64,000 nt of DNA from Symbiodinium natans (lineage: Eukaryota; Sar; Dinophyceae; Suessiales; Symbiodiniaceae). The notes under the pieces were generated by a model. That model worked only from the letters and a program-made list of their open reading frames with translations. It searched no databases and had not been told where the DNA came from. Where the stretch lies: positions 871,881 to 935,880 of the forward strand of contig CAJNDS010000002.1 of assembly GCA_905221605.1 (NCBI GenBank). The letters are read 5' to 3'. The translations under genes and the position numbers were made by a program. Positions 1-11,918 of this stretch are shown piece after piece (positions within the stretch are counted from its first letter, which is position 1; each line of letters begins with the position of its first letter).

Positions 1-406
1 CCACAAACCCTAAATGCCCTTAACCCTGGAAACCTATATAGACTAAACTTGGGTCTCGTTTTCTGTCCGCTCTAGAGTACGGCACCTTGTAAAAAAGGAC
101 ACGCCCGAAAAGGAACCCTCTTTAGAGAACTAGAGAACTTCCCACATGCACCCGTACTACCCACCTCTAAACTACCCCCCCCCCCCCCCTCTCCGGGATA
201 GGTTCGCCCCTTAAATAACCCATAGCTAGGCTTAATTATCCCTAAATAGTCTTGATTATGGGAGGGAACCAGGTGGGGTAGTGTAGAAGGGGGTAGTAGG
301 GCTAGAAGGGAACCCTAAACCCTAACCCCTAAACCCCGAACCCCTAAACCCTAAAACCTAAACCCTGAACCCTGAACCCTAAACCCTAGACCCTAAACCC
401 TAAACC

Positions 407-508
407 CTAAACCCTGAACTTAATGTCAGGCACGGCCTTGTCATTTCCCGCCGGGTGCAGCCGCCGGAGTTCGCCTCCCAGCTTGGCCTCCAGGTGCTTC
501 ACCAACTC
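407..508 (-). CDS. UBA1: E1 last exon ending VPDIKFRV-stop
   Basis: Reads ELVKHLEAKLGGELRRLHPA then GNDKAVPDIKFRV and stop; E1 proteins end with an acidic-VP-I-Y-like strand. The last Val codon and the TAG stop (407-409) come from a TTTAGGG unit, so the protein terminates inside a telomere-like array. The 5' boundary (TTCGAG) is uncertain. Left of it (1-406) are CCCTAAA units and a diverged inverted-repeat element near 140-300. Confidence 0.7.
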   Translation of the reverse strand, partial: ELVKHLEAKLGGELRRLHPAGNDKAVPDIKFRV

Positions 509-982
509 CTCGAACAATTTTGTTGGGGGGTTGAAGTAGGGTTTAGCGTTTAGGGTTTAGGGTTTAGGGTTTGGGGTTTATGGCTCAGGGTACCCTAAGC
601 CCTACACCCTACGCCCTAGGGCGTAGGTCTAAGGGTCGATACAACTACAACCCTCGAGCGGCTGGAGGACCTGGAGACCTGTGCCTAGACCCTAAACCCT
701 AAAGCCTCGACCATGAACCATACACCAAAAAAGCCCTGAACCCTTGATATCCTGCTTCCCTAAGTCCTAGACCCAGAATCCTTTCAACGAGACTTCGAGT
801 TCTAGAAATGCCGAGGGCTTTGGGGCTTTCGGGGTTTGGGGCTTTAAGTCTAGAAAGGTTTAGGGAAGTTCGTGGAGGTTAGGGCTTATAGGACTTCTGA
901 TAATTAGGGCTTCTACTGCCTTAGTTGTGCATTTAGGGTGTATGGGGTTACAAACCCTAAGCCCTAAAATTAAGTGTCAAGC

Positions 983-1037
983 CCGCAAAGCGCTTAAGCA
1001 AAACGTCCTCCAGTTGGATCTCACCATCGACCTCCAC
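983..1037 (-). CDS. UBA1: E1 exon: VEVDGEIQLEDVLLKRFA, ubiquitin-fold domain
   Basis: Joins as TSWDK-VEVDGEIQLEDVL, as in E1 'WDRF-V-G--TL--F'. Acceptor ATTGCAG/G. The 3' end (GC donor after GCGG) is a guess. About 30 residues of the domain expected between this exon and the last one (509-982) could not be identified. Confidence 0.72.
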
Positions 1038-2046
1038 CTGCAATGCAACCCTCTAAGCGCTGGTCTCATCGGGCTTAGGGTTCAGGGTTAGGGTCTTAGG
1101 GTTTAGGGTTTAGGGTTTAGGGTTTAGGGTTTAGGGTTTAGGGTTTAGGGTTTAGGGTTTAGGGTTTAGGGTTGTCTTGAAGTCTTGATCCCCTAAACCG
1201 TCCGAATCCTCCGTAGCCTCAACCCAAGAGCCGCCCGAAGCCCAAACGCAATACGCTCCGAAAACGAGGCACCGAAGTTTTCTGGAGGCTTGCGGGGTTT
1301 CCCAAGAATAGTAAGAATAGTAGTAATAAGGATAACAATAGTAATAGTAGTAATAGTAATAGTAGTAATAGTAATCCAGTGCAGGGTTTAGGGACGGGAT
1401 TGGAGATTAGAGGTACGGTCTCAGTCGCTTTACATTCCTTCTCAAGGTTGCTGCAAATCTCACCCAAAAGGCCGGAGACCATATAACAAGGGGACTGTAC
1501 TTCTAAACGTAGACCCTAAACCCTAAACCCTAAACCCTGAACCCTGAACCCTGAACCCTAAATCCTAAACCCTAAACCCTAAACCCTAAACCCTAAACCC
1601 TAAACCCGAAACCCGAAACCCTAAACCCTAAACCCTAAACCCTAAACCCTAAACCCTAGCCAGCCGATGGTTCTTTGTGGCTTGGGCTTGAGCGGTTGCT
1701 TCAGGGCTAACCGTGTGGTCGGCAGTCTGAGGGCTGTCGGGATTCCCGAGTCGGGATGGTAGTTTCTTGAGAGTGGCTGGCTGAGGCTACATGATTCCCT
1801 GAGCCAAAAGTAAGAACGATAAACCCTAAAGTCCCTAAAGACCCAGAACAACCTTGACCGCAACAACCCTAAGCCCCGAAAAAGCTAAACCCTAAAAACC
1901 CTAAACCCCCAAAACCACCCTACAACCTAAACCCGAAACATCCCGAAACCCTGAACCCCGAAATCCCTGGATCCTAGACACCCCCTAAACCCTAAACCCT
2001 AAAACCCTGAACACTCTGAGTCCGAACGTCGCCGTCGCAATGGGGC

Positions 2047-2079
2047 CTTGTCCCAGGAGGTGAACTCGGCAACCGAGCC
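2047..2079 (-). CDS. UBA1: E1 exon: GSVAEFTSWDK
   Basis: FTSWDK matches the E1 'WT-WD' motif that starts the ubiquitin-fold domain, which recruits E2. GC donor after GACAAG; the 5' end may instead follow GCCGAG at 2064. The intron (1038-2046) is mostly CCCTAAA units. Confidence 0.72.
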
Positions 2080-2780
2080 CTGAGTTGCCAGAAGTTTCGG
2101 CTGAGGGTTTAGGGTTTAGGGTTTCGGGTTTGGGTTCAGGGTTTAGGGTTTCGGGTTGAGGGTTTAGGGTTCAGGTAGTCCAGGAGCGTCAAATAGTTTC
2201 ACGTATCAATATCATCCCTTCCTTGTTCTGATGAAAGTGGACAACTTCAGCTGCTCAAAAATCACCACTGTCTGCTTGCAGGCATTGCGCACACAGGCTG
2301 GCTAGATCTTTAGTCCTAACGGGAACATGCACTGAAGTCGCAAGGGGGCACTGGGGGAGTAAGCCCCGATCGGCTCAGATTCAGAATCCATATGTCGACA
2401 GTATGATATGTTGCATGCAATGCTTCGGAACCGTCGTTTGGCCGTGCAGGTGTAGGTGAGGCAGGACCCCTTAACAGTCGGGATGCTACCCTACTACCCC
2501 ATTTAGGGTTTAGGGTTTAGGGTTTAGGGCTTAGGGCTTAGGGCTTAGGGCTTAGGGCTCAGGGTTTGCGGTGTACAGTTTAAGGGGGCCAGACCTGATG
2601 TGCGTGCGCTTTTGAGCCGAGGGTTTTTTATTGAAGACCCTTTTAGTTTTGGAGGGCCCTAAACCCTAAACCCTAAACCCTAAACCCTAAACCCTCAACC
2701 CTAAACCCTAAACCCTAAACCCTAAACGAGCGTGTTGGCTGCACTTGAGGTGCGTCATGTGCCCGATCCCTCGAACTACT

Positions 2781-2939
2781 CTTGGTAGCCCAGTAACCAT
2801 ATTACAATAAGGGCACCCTTTTTGGGTTGGGGGCCCTAAACCCTAAACCCTAAACCCTAAACCCTAAACCCTAAACCCTAAACCCTAGGGAACCTTGACC
2901 CCCAAAAAAGGGAAAAAAGGGTACCACTGGGCTACCGAG
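2781..2939. mobile_element. Inverted-repeat element, same family, split by a telomere-like array
   Basis: Ends CTTGGTAGCCC and GGGCTACCGAG; about seven CCCTAAA units (2833-2888) replace the middle (the TTACTTTATAA part of other copies). No clear target duplication. Confidence 0.75.
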
Positions 2940-3535
2940 TCGGTAAGTGGGGAGTTGGGCAACCCATTCAAGCCCCAAGGCCTGAAAGTACGCCCCTGAA
3001 GGGTTTAGGGTTTAGGGTTTAGGGTTTAGGGTTTAGGGTTTAGGGTTTAGGGTTTAGGGTTTAGGAACCCCCTAAACCCTGAACCTGCATCTCCTGAAAC
3101 CCCAAGCTAGGCAAACCTTTCGGACACCCCGAACAAACACGCGCAACTAGTTATCGACAATTAACCCACTAGGGGATAACTTATAAGTTCCCAAAACCCA
3201 AAGCCAAACCGCCTGAACCCCAAACCCCGTATGCCGAAACTCATACCCTGAAGCCCTGCAATCCCGTACCCTCCTACCCATAAAGCCCTAAAAGCCGAGA
3301 AGTCTAAACCCCAAACCGTAAATGAAGCAAACCTTCAAACCCTGCGTCCTATGAGCCCTTAATCCCTAAAAAACCCTAGACCCCTAAAAGGGCAAAGAAG
3401 CACCTAAACCCTAAACCCTGCACCCTAAACCCTGCACCCTAAACCCTAAGCCAACCCTAAACCCTAAATCCTAGACCCTAAATCCTAAACTCCAAACCCC
3501 AAACCCTAAACCCCAGCTGGGCTTGTCGCTGGCAG

Positions 3536-3560
3536 CTCGGTCTTCCGAACGATGGCCGGC
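3536..3560 (-). CDS. UBA1: E1 small exon, boundaries uncertain: (R)PAIVRKTE
   Basis: Acceptor GTCGGAG/G gives phase 2, reading GARPAIVRKTE before FTSWDK. The exon may stop after PAI at a GT donor (then the next exon starts GSVAE) or run to KTE, where no G-type donor is seen; both give the E1 spacing between EP and WD. The following intron (2080-3535) holds a CTTGGTAGCCC element split by a telomere-like array at 2.78-2.94 kb. Confidence 0.5.
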
Positions 3561-4117
3561 CTCCGACACGCAACAGCCCGCATGCAATGGGTTCTGGGGT
3601 TCTGGGTTTCCGAGGGTTTAGGGTTTAGGGTTTAGGGCTTAGGGTTCTAGGGTTTAGGGTTTAGGGTTTAGGGTCCCACAAAGCCCATAAACCCACAGGG
3701 GATAGGATTTTAGGGGGACCCTTTGGGATATAGACCGTCTCATCAGTGCTTAAGAGAGCCAGAAGAGGATTCCGAAGGGTTCCCGTTTAAGGGCCCCCCT
3801 TATCCCACCTGGCAGGTTTGCCGGCCTAGGCTCAAAACTCTGCCCCGAAAATCCTGGACCCCTGAACACCTGAACCTAAAAACCCTGAAGCCAGAAAGCC
3901 TTCAAAAGACCCAAAGACCAGAAAACCCTAAAGGGCCTGTAGAATTTCTTGAAAAAGGAAACCTTCAACTTTCAACTTGAAACTCTGAACCGTGAACGCG
4001 AAACACCTAAGGTTTAGGCTTTAGGGTTCATAAACCCTAAACCCTAAACCCCAAACCCTCTACCCTAAACCCCAAACCCGAAAACCCCAAAAACACCGTA
4101 AAACAAAAAGCTAAAAC

Positions 4118-4152
4118 CGAGCTCCGGGCTCAGGTCGGAACACGTTCATGGC
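4118..4152 (-). CDS. UBA1: E1 exon: AMNVFRPEPGA
   Basis: Continues LATGLQ-AMNVFRPEPGA, matching E1 'NLA----F-EP'. GT donor (GTTTTAG) after GCTCG in phase 2. The next exon supplies G. Confidence 0.8.
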
Positions 4153-4726
4153 CTGGTGTAGCTTTAGGGCGCCTTTTTCGCGCATATACTCACGGTTAGG
4201 GTTTATGGGGTTTATAGGGCTTTCTAGGGCTTATAGGGCATTATAGTGTTTCTGGGGTTCAGCGGTTTAGGGGTTTAAGGGGGTCTAGTGCTTGTTTAGT
4301 TTTGCGTAGGGATTGCGTAGGGATCGATGTTAGTTTGCTTTCTTGGGGGTAGATTTAGGGCAGCATTTGTGCCGATGGTGGCGCATGAGCCGATAAACGG
4401 TTTCGTCAAGAAGGCCCCAGAAGGAACACAATAGCCTGCTGAATCAGTGAGAGGTCGTATTGACTTTGTCTGACATATGGTGCTGCCCTTGAGGGCAACC
4501 CTTTAAGTCAAGGTGCAGGGTAAGGCAGGTACTGAAGAAATTGTATTGGAACCCCTTAAGCCACAAGTTTATACTAATTGTGTAGGCACGTGGGCCCTTC
4601 TTCCGGCTAACTCCGGGTTTAGGGTTTAGAGTAAACCAACTGCCTCCTACCCTCCAACCTGGCAACCCTAAACCCTAAACCCTAAACCCTAAACCCTAAA
4701 CCCTAAACCCTAAACCCTAGAATCGC

Positions 4727-4796
4727 CTGGAGACCCGTCGCCAGGTTCACGTTCGCGTTGTAGAACTTGTCTAGGGCTCCCTCCTCCCGGTGCATC
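4727..4796 (-). CDS. UBA1: E1 exon: MHREEGALDKFYNANVNLAT and GLQ
   Basis: E1 has '--G----Y-N-F-NLA' here. Acceptor GGTGAG/G; GC donor after CTCCAG, matched by CACCAG/GC at the next acceptor. The exon is flanked on both sides by TTTAGGG/CCCTAAA arrays. Confidence 0.88.
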
Positions 4797-4897
4797 CTCA
4801 CCAAGAGCCCCAAAGCGGAGTTTAGGGTTTAGGGTTTAGGGTTTAGGGTTTAGGGTTTAGGGCTTAGGGTTTAGGGTTTAGGGTTTAACAGCTGAGG

Positions 4898-5112
4898 CTT
4901 GGGATGCTCCCCCTTAGAAAAAACCTTAATGGGAATAGAGTACCCCCTACTAGACTTGGCTGCACTTAGGAGGGTAGCTATAAATTGAATTTTTGGCTGC
5001 CTTGTTAAGAAACCCAATAAGCTCAAAAAGGCTAAGGATGTAAAGTTACAGTAAAGCACCACAATGTAGAATCCCTATTCAGGCCTGTTGGCAGAAGGGG
5101 GAACATCTCAAG
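4898..5112. mobile_element. Inverted-repeat element (GGGATGTTCCCCC family) with a second element nested in it
   Basis: Ends CTTGGGATGCTCCCCC and GGGGGAACATCTCAAG, flanked by CTGAGG on both sides. A TGGCTGCACTTAGG element occupies 4955-5065. Relatives: about 8980-9057, 11053-11161, 22637-22718 and 54213-54301. Confidence 0.7.
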
Positions 5113-5736
5113 CTGAGGCGTGAAAGAGATTACGGGATTGTTGGAGGTTTACAGGTTGGGGCTTTTTAGGGGCTTACATGGCTTACAAGGGTACGTTGAG
5201 ATTGTACATCGGGTGCAGCAACCCTGTGAGGTTCGGTCTTAGAATTAAGGCTTATAGGCCTTTAGGGTGCTTCTAGGCCTTTAGGGTTTAGAGGGTTTAG
5301 GGTGTAAACATTCGGGTTTGGGGATGGTGTGGGATTTACAGTCAAGGACCTTGGTTTGGGTTGGCCCTTTAAACCCTATATAAACCTTACATAAACCCTA
5401 TAAAACAGACCCTAAACCACACCATAAACCCTATGTAAACCAGAAAACATGAACCCTAAACCCTACGTAGACCCCAAAAACACGTTTTCACATAACCCTA
5501 AACCCTAAAACAACCTACATAAACCCTATAGCATAAACCCTAAACCCTTTAAGCCCTACATAACCCTAGAAAGATAAACCCGAAACCCTACAAACCCTAC
5601 AGAAACCCCATCAACCCATAAACCCTCCCTGTAGGGGTTGGGGCTGACAGTCCAGCGCTCGGGGGCTTAGGGCTTCTCCAAGGATTGGGTGTTTAGGACC
5701 CCAAGCCCACTTAAGCCCGAAACACGACACCCCGTC

Positions 5737-5798
5737 CCGAGTACGATCTTGAGGAACTCCATGTCCACCAAACCGCAAATCATGGCGGTGGTCGTCGC
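5737..5798 (-). CDS. UBA1: E1 exon: ATTTAMICGLVDMEFLKIVL
   Basis: Joins as AGRIIPALA-ATTTAMICGLV, a diagnostic E1 run. Acceptor CATTTAG; GA donor after CTCGG in phase 2. The intron (4797-5736) holds an inverted-repeat element (4898-5112) with another element nested inside it. Confidence 0.92.
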
Positions 5799-5806
5799 CT
5801 AAATGG

Positions 5807-5920
5807 CTTGGTAGCCCTGTAACTATATTGTAATAAGGGCACCCGTTTTTTTGGGGTTGGTTACTTTATAAGGGGACCTTGAACCCAAAAAAGGGAAAAG
5901 GGTACCACTGGGCTACCAAG
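5807..5920. mobile_element. Inverted-repeat element, CTTGGTAGCCCAG family
   Basis: 114 bp with 11-bp perfect ends CTTGGTAGCCC/GGGCTACCAAG and an ATGG target duplication (5803-5806, 5921-5924). It lies immediately next to an E1 exon; the acceptor is four bases beyond the duplication. Confidence 0.87.
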
Positions 5921-6514
5921 ATGGAGTTTAGGGTTTCCGTCTTAGGCATCAAATTCTTAGTCGGTTTTAAGGCACAGAGGACTGTTGTGCTTTGGGGGTT
6001 GTGGGTGTTTCCTTACAATCCTAAACGCGACACCCAGAGGCCAAAACATCTAAGGTTTTGGGAGGTTTGGTTTGGAGGCTTGGGTTTGGCTTCCATGGTT
6101 CAGGAACCATTAGCACCCCTGTGCAGCGTGTGCACAACACGTTAATGAAAACCTAGAGACGGTTTCGGGTTTCGGGCTTAGGGTTTAGGGTAGCTTTAAT
6201 CTAAACTCTAACAAGTAAACTCCTACAACCCCAAACCCTACCTTGTAAACCCTCATATCTTAGGTCGCTTAGTGTGGGCCCTTGTAAGGGGGGCCCCTTA
6301 TATACCCCTTATGTACCCTATAAAACCCAAGGGTTTACCACATTCAGGGACCATAGAACTACCCCGAGCCCTAAACCCTAAACCCTAAACCCTAAACCCT
6401 AAACCCTAAACCCTAAACCCTAAACCCTAAACCCTAAACCCTAAACCCTAAACCCTAAACCCTAAACCCTAAACCCCAAAGCAGCATTCCACCCTTGTGG
6501 TCATCTGAGGCCAC

Positions 6515-6553
6515 AGCCAGGGCTGGGATGATACGCCCTGCGGTCACCTTCAC
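6515..6553 (-). CDS. UBA1: E1 exon: VKVTAGRIIPALA
   Basis: AGRIIPA-A is the E1 motif preceding ATTTA. Spacing from NYDI is the same as in canonical E1 when the acceptor CCCCAAG is used. GT donor after CTGGCT. The intron (5799-6514) includes a complete inverted-repeat element (5807-5920) with an ATGG duplication. Confidence 0.9.
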
Positions 6554-7910
6554 CTTGGGGGTTTAGGGTTTAGGGTTTAGGGTTTAGGGTTTAGGGTTTA
6601 GGGTTTAGGGCTAGGGGGTTTTTAAGGTTCGGGTCGAGGAGTTGGGGTGAAGATTGGCAGGTTGAGGGTGTGGAGGTTAAGAGAGTGTCGGGCATGGGGC
6701 TTCGGGTATACGCTCAAGAGTTTGGGGTTTGGGGGCTAAGGGTTTGGTGGATAGGGGTTGCGTAGGGTTTCAGGCTTGGGGCTTACAAGGGTTTAGGGTG
6801 TACACAGGTTTTGGGCTTGGGGGGCTGCGGGGCTTCGGAGGGCGATGGTCTCAGGGGTGCCCTAGGCCAGCCCTAAGCCCTAAACCCTAAACCCTGAACC
6901 CCCTAGGCTACCCAAATGTTTAGGCAGTTTAAGGTGTAGGGCCTATAGGTTTAGGAGGTTTTGCCGACGTGGCCAGTAAGAGAGCGTCATCAGCGTGCAT
7001 CAGATCCTAAACCCTAAACCCTAAACCCTAAACCCTAAACCCTAGATCCTAGAGCGGTTGGGCGTCTGGCACGGACCCGCCGGAACCAGGCGGTGGACTC
7101 ATGTCTGGAACATCGCTCTGAGAACGACTGCCCTTGAAAGGCTTTCGAGGTCGACTCGAGGGTTTGTACAGGGTTTATAGGGTTTTTCTAGGGTTTTTTC
7201 TAGGGTTTTTCTAGGGTTGTTCTAGGGTTTTTCTAGGGTTTTTCTAGGGTTTTCTAGGGTTTTTCTAGGGTTTTCATAGGCTATTTTAGGGTTTTTATCG
7301 GGTCCTTTATAGGGTTTACACGGTTAATAGAGTTTACAGGGCGGGTGCGCATTTTGGGGCCTAGGGAACCGACAACCGCGCGAAGCCCACATCGCCAACA
7401 ACCAATATTCACACCAACCGTGAGCCGAACCTCAAAAACCCTAAGGGTCCATGTACCTGTCTGTTATATGCTTGGGCCTGCAAGGGGTTCCCCTGTAGTA
7501 GCTTTAGGGCGCAAGTATATACTACATAGGCACCTGGACCCTCAGGGACCTTATATACTTGGAGGTTCATGGGTACTTATAACCCCTACTATGCGCCTAC
7601 TTTTAACCTACTTAGAGGACCTAGGGGGCTTATACGTAAGGTTATAATTGGGTTTCCCCTAAACCCTAAACCCTATACCCTAAACCCTACTTCTCAGCAG
7701 CAGTATCCTATGAACCCCATGCCAAAGCCCTAAACCCTACAGATCCTAAACCCTACAAACCCTCAAACCCTCGACTCAGCGAGCCCTACAAACCCTAAAC
7801 TGTTTAGGGTTTAGGGTTTAGGGTTTAGGGTTCAGGCTTTAGGGTTTAGGGTTTAGGGTTGAGGGCTTAGGGTCTACACCCCCAAACAAACTCGCTCTGG
7901 GCCATCCAGC

Positions 7911-7967
7911 AGTGGCCCTCTCCGTGTGCTTGATGTCGTAGTTGCTCGCTCGGAGGTTCGTGGAGGC
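7911..7967 (-). CDS. UBA1: E1 exon: ASTNLRASNYDIKHTERAT
   Basis: Follows FHIDFLT in phase 0: E1 has 'AASNLRA-NY-I--ADR'. Acceptor GCCAAG, GC donor after GCCACT. The intron (6554-7910) is rich in TTTAGGG/CCCTAAA units and TCTAGGGTTTT repeats at 7.18-7.28 kb. Confidence 0.92.
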
Positions 7968-9114
7968 CTTGGCTTGTTTTTTCAGCGGTTTAGGGTTTAG
8001 GGTTTGGGGTTTAGGGTTCAGGGTTACGCTTTGCAGGGTTTGCAGGGTCCGGGTAGGGTCTCTGGGATGCTTAGTGTTTTTGGGGCTTCTCGAGTTTTAG
8101 CGTTTCAAAGGTTCTCGGGTTTCTCGTGTTTCTCGAGTTTCTAGGGCTTCTAGGGTTGAGGGGGCGTAGGGTTACGGCTTTCGGTTCCCCCATTCCATAG
8201 CAGGGAACTTAGTGGGAAGATGATAGGGACTGATGGTAGTTCACGCTCGGTCGCAAGGAAAACCATTCTGCGCAAGCTTGAAAGGGCAAGAGCTCCCAAG
8301 GATGGAGGTGCAGGGTTCAAGATTCGGGTTATGTGGAGGGTTTAGGGTTTAGCGACTTGAGCAAGAACATCTAGATTCTGAGGCTAAGCATCCTAAACCC
8401 TAAACCCTAAACCCTAAACCCTAAACCCAAAACCCTAAACCCTAAACCCTAAACCCTAACCCTGAAAGCCTTAAAACCCCAAACTGGCTCTACCTCGGCT
8501 TCTCATTAGGTCCGAGGTAGTTCTTCACTTCCGGGGGCTTCATGTGGGGGCCTTAGTAATTAGAAAGTTTTTTTTTTTTGTGGGGGGGGGGTATAATTGT
8601 TGTATACTAATATAGGGACTATATTAGGCTACATTGACTGCCTTGGTGGGTACCTGTGAGAATGGTGGCTCTACTGTATTCAGGTTGCCACAGAATGGCC
8701 CATTAATATCTTGTAGACCGAACGCCAAGTAAGGCATAGGCTTCAAAGGCTTAGGGCCTCACTCAAACTTGCATAAAAGGAACCCCAAACCCTAAACCCT
8801 AAGTTCTAAACGCTAATCCCCAACCCAAACCATAAACCCTAGCCCGTAACCTTGTTGCAATAGGGGTACACTTTTTGAGGTTGGTTATGCTATACAAGAC
8901 CTTGAACCAACAAAAAGGGCAAAAGGGTACCACGGGCCACCAGGATAAACCCAACGTCCTAGACCCCAGAACCTATATCCTTGGGATGTTCCCCCTTTCA
9001 CTAACAGTACGATAATCCCTATAAAGGACTGTTCGTGTAAGTGGGAACATGTTCCAACCCTAAAGATTAAAGCCTTGACAAACCTGTGGCCACAGTAGAC
9101 GAAAGGATCCGGGC

Positions 9115-9168
9115 GGTAAGGAAATCGATGTGAAAGTTGGTGTCGTCGTCCTTCTCGAAGTCGTGAGC
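9115..9168 (-). CDS. UBA1: E1 exon: AHDFEKDDDTNFHIDFLT
   Basis: FEKDDDTNFHIDF is nearly invariant in ubiquitin E1. Acceptor GCGAG, GC donor after CTTACC. The intron (7968-9114) contains a diverged CTTGGTAGCCC element (8.84-8.94 kb), an inverted-repeat element (8.98-9.06 kb) and telomere-like arrays. Confidence 0.92.
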
Positions 9169-9821
9169 CTCGCATCTCAGAGATTTTAGGGTTGCGGTGT
9201 AGGGCTTTTGGGTGGCTTAAGGTTTGGGGTTGTGGGGTTTGAGGGTTTAGAGTTTACCCGGCCCTCTGCGCATAGCCGAAAACTAACGCCTAAGTACTAA
9301 GCACTCGACATGGGATGTTCCCCCACTACAGCAACAGTCCTCTCTTGGGAGCTGGGAGTATTTTCGGGGAACCTTATCCATTCTTTTCATGGGTTCCCCT
9401 TCTACCCCCCCCCCCACATAACTAAAGCAACTAAAGCTATTTAGGGTTGTAGGGAAACCCGTGATATTTTGGAGCACGGAACCCGGAGTCGGCTGCTGGG
9501 TTTAGGGTTTAGGGTTTAGGGTTTAGGGTTTGGGGTTTGGGGTTTGGGGTTTGGGGTTTGGGGTTTGGGGTTTGGGGTTTGGGGTTTTTTGGGTTTAGGG
9601 TTCCCCAGTGAGCACTCAAAAGAAACGCAAAGGGCGCTTACGCCAGTTTTGCTCTGGTGGAGGCTGTGAGGGCAAACCGGAGGCTATAAGGGGCAAACCC
9701 TAAACCGCAAAAAGCCTTTCTAAGCCACAAAAAGCGTCGACCCTAAACCACGGAACCTTCAACCCAAGCCACAAAAAATATTTTTACTTCGAACATCCCC
9801 ACCTCAGGGCTTTGGATTAGG

Positions 9822-10020
9822 GCACTCCAGGGAGTCTCTGGGGTTGGGCACTCCAGGAGTCTGGGGTTGGGCATTTCAGGTAGTCTCTGGGCTTGGGCAC
9901 TCCGGGGAGTTGTCGGGGTTGGGCACTCCAGGAATCTCTAAAATTGGGCACTCCTTGAATCGCTGGGGTTGGGCACTCCAAGGAGTCTCTGGGGTTGGGC
10001 ACTCCAGGGAGTCTCTAGGA
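9822..10020. repeat. Minisatellite, 24-28 bp unit around GGGTTGGGCACTCCAGG
   Basis: About eight imperfect copies of GGGGTTGGGCACTCCAGGAG. Open frames on both strands here are by-products of the repeat. A doubled CCGGGCGAGGAGAAGAGTT follows at 10.02-10.06 kb. Confidence 0.8.
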
Positions 10021-10185
10021 GTAGACCGGGCGAGGAGAAGAGTTCCGGGCGAGGAGAAGAGTTGAGTTTAAAATCTAACAAACCCACACCGACGGTGGAT
10101 AAATAGAAATAAACAAATAAACTCCACCCTGACAACTTTTGGGGAAACCCTAAACCCTAAACCCTAAACCTACCCCAGGGCCAGC

Positions 10186-10230
10186 CTCACACTCCCGTAG
10201 ACTTTGAGGGTCGATCTGGTACAGCTCTCC
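10186..10230 (-). CDS. UBA1: E1 exon: GELYQIDPQSLRECE
   Basis: Phase-0 exon; the donor GAG/GCT and next acceptor GAG/GCT match. Joined it reads LRECEAHDFEKDDDTNFH. The intron (9169-10185) contains a 28-bp minisatellite at 9.82-10.02 kb and a TTTGGGG array. Confidence 0.75.
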
Positions 10231-11217
10231 CTGGCCAAGTACTCTCATGGGGCTGTTAACCAATTATATCTGTACTTCAAGGGGTTTAGGTTTAGGGTTT
10301 AGAGTTTAGGGTTTAGGGTTTGGGGTTTCGGAACTGTGCTTATAACTGTACTTGGAACCATATGAGGGCACTTAAGGGGCTTATAAGTGGGATATAAGTG
10401 CAGTAAGAGCTGGCTACATAAGTAGCATGAAACCTCCCAATAGGGTTTAGGGTTTAGGGTTGGGATGCTTAGGGTTCAGGGTTTTGGTTTTAGGGTTCTG
10501 AGCACCCCCGACGCCCAGAACGGTAGCCCCACCCCCTTTTTTTATGTTTTTGTTGGTTTAGGGTTTAGGGTTTAGTGTTTCGGATTTAGGGTTTCGGGTT
10601 TCGGGTTTAGGGTTTGGGGTTTGGGGTTTGGGGGGCGGAGAGGGGGGGGGCGGGGGGGGCGGGCCGGGTCCTAGGGCAAGGCTTGGGGTTGAGGGCCTCT
10701 ACTTACTGGTTTTGAGGAGGGAGGCAATAAGGTGCCAGATGTCCCCCACAAAACTAAGGAAGGCCCTAAACCCTGAACCCTGAACCCTAAACCCTAAACC
10801 CTTAACCCTACGGTTTAGGAACCGTAAAGCCTTGAAACCCTTCCTTGACATTTCCACTCTAACAACCCAACCCGGACGATGAAACCATCCCTTATTCCTA
10901 CCTCTTTGCATGTGAACTAAAGGGACGGTCCTATGTCATCTCTTAAAGGGATATTTAGTGCAGGGTATAAGGCGCCGAGCATCAACCCTGAACCCCAACT
11001 AGTAAACTTGTGGCACTGCTAGGAAGGAGGGTTTAGGCTTTATAGGGTATAGGTTGGGATTTTCCCCCTTATACTAACAGTTTTTAATAGGGATTATAAT
11101 CGGGGGTAGTCGAATCCTTGCTAAGGACGGATAGTAACTGTTAGTATAGGGGGGAACATCTCTAAACCCTAAACCCTAAACCCTATACCCCAAACCGGGT
11201 TGAGGGCGTCTTGCGGC

Positions 11218-11265
11218 CTTCAGAGCCTCGATGGCGGCAGGATCCACTTTGTCCCCATCGTCCTC
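11218..11265 (-). CDS. UBA1: E1 exon: EDDGDKVDPAAIEALK
   Basis: Acidic linker expected before FEKDDD. Acceptor AACGAG/G mirrors the upstream donor ACGGAG/G. GC donor after CTGAAG. The following intron (10231-11217) includes a palindromic element near 11.05-11.16 kb. Confidence 0.75.
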
Positions 11266-11918
11266 CTCGTTTCGGGTTTAGGGTTTAGGGCTTAGGGTTT
11301 AGGGTTTCGGGCTTCGGATTTAGTGTTTAGGGTTGTAAGGTTTAGGGCTCGGAGGTCACGAGAAACCCTAAACCCTCAACCCTGAACCTGAGGCCCTAAA
11401 CCCTAAACCCTAAACCCTAAACCCTAAACCCTAAACCCTAAACCCTAAACCCTAAACCCTAAACCCGAACCGTAAACCCTAAACCCTAAACCCTAAACAG
11501 CAGGTCCTCCCAAATCCATACTGAGGTCTAGGCTTTAGGGCCTCGGGCCTTTCTTACAGGACAGGTTAGGATAGGTGCATCTACAGTAACTGAATGGGGA
11601 TATGCGAGACGAGCCTCAAGAACGAGGCTGTCTAGGAAGCTAAGCCCCAGGCCCCAAACCTCAACTCCACCCCCCTCAGCCGTAAACCGAGAACGCTACA
11701 CCTCAAGCTCTAAGCCTCAATAACTGCGTAAACCCGAAACCCATTAAACTCAAGGCACCCCTAAACCTAAACCCTACATGCACACCTAAAACCTGAACCC
11801 TACATTTAAACCTGGACTATATGAACTTCCTCAAACCCTTAAACCCTTGAACATTTAACCCCTAACCCCTTAAACCCTGTAACCCTAAACCCTTGAACCC
11901 TCAAACCATTAACCCCTA

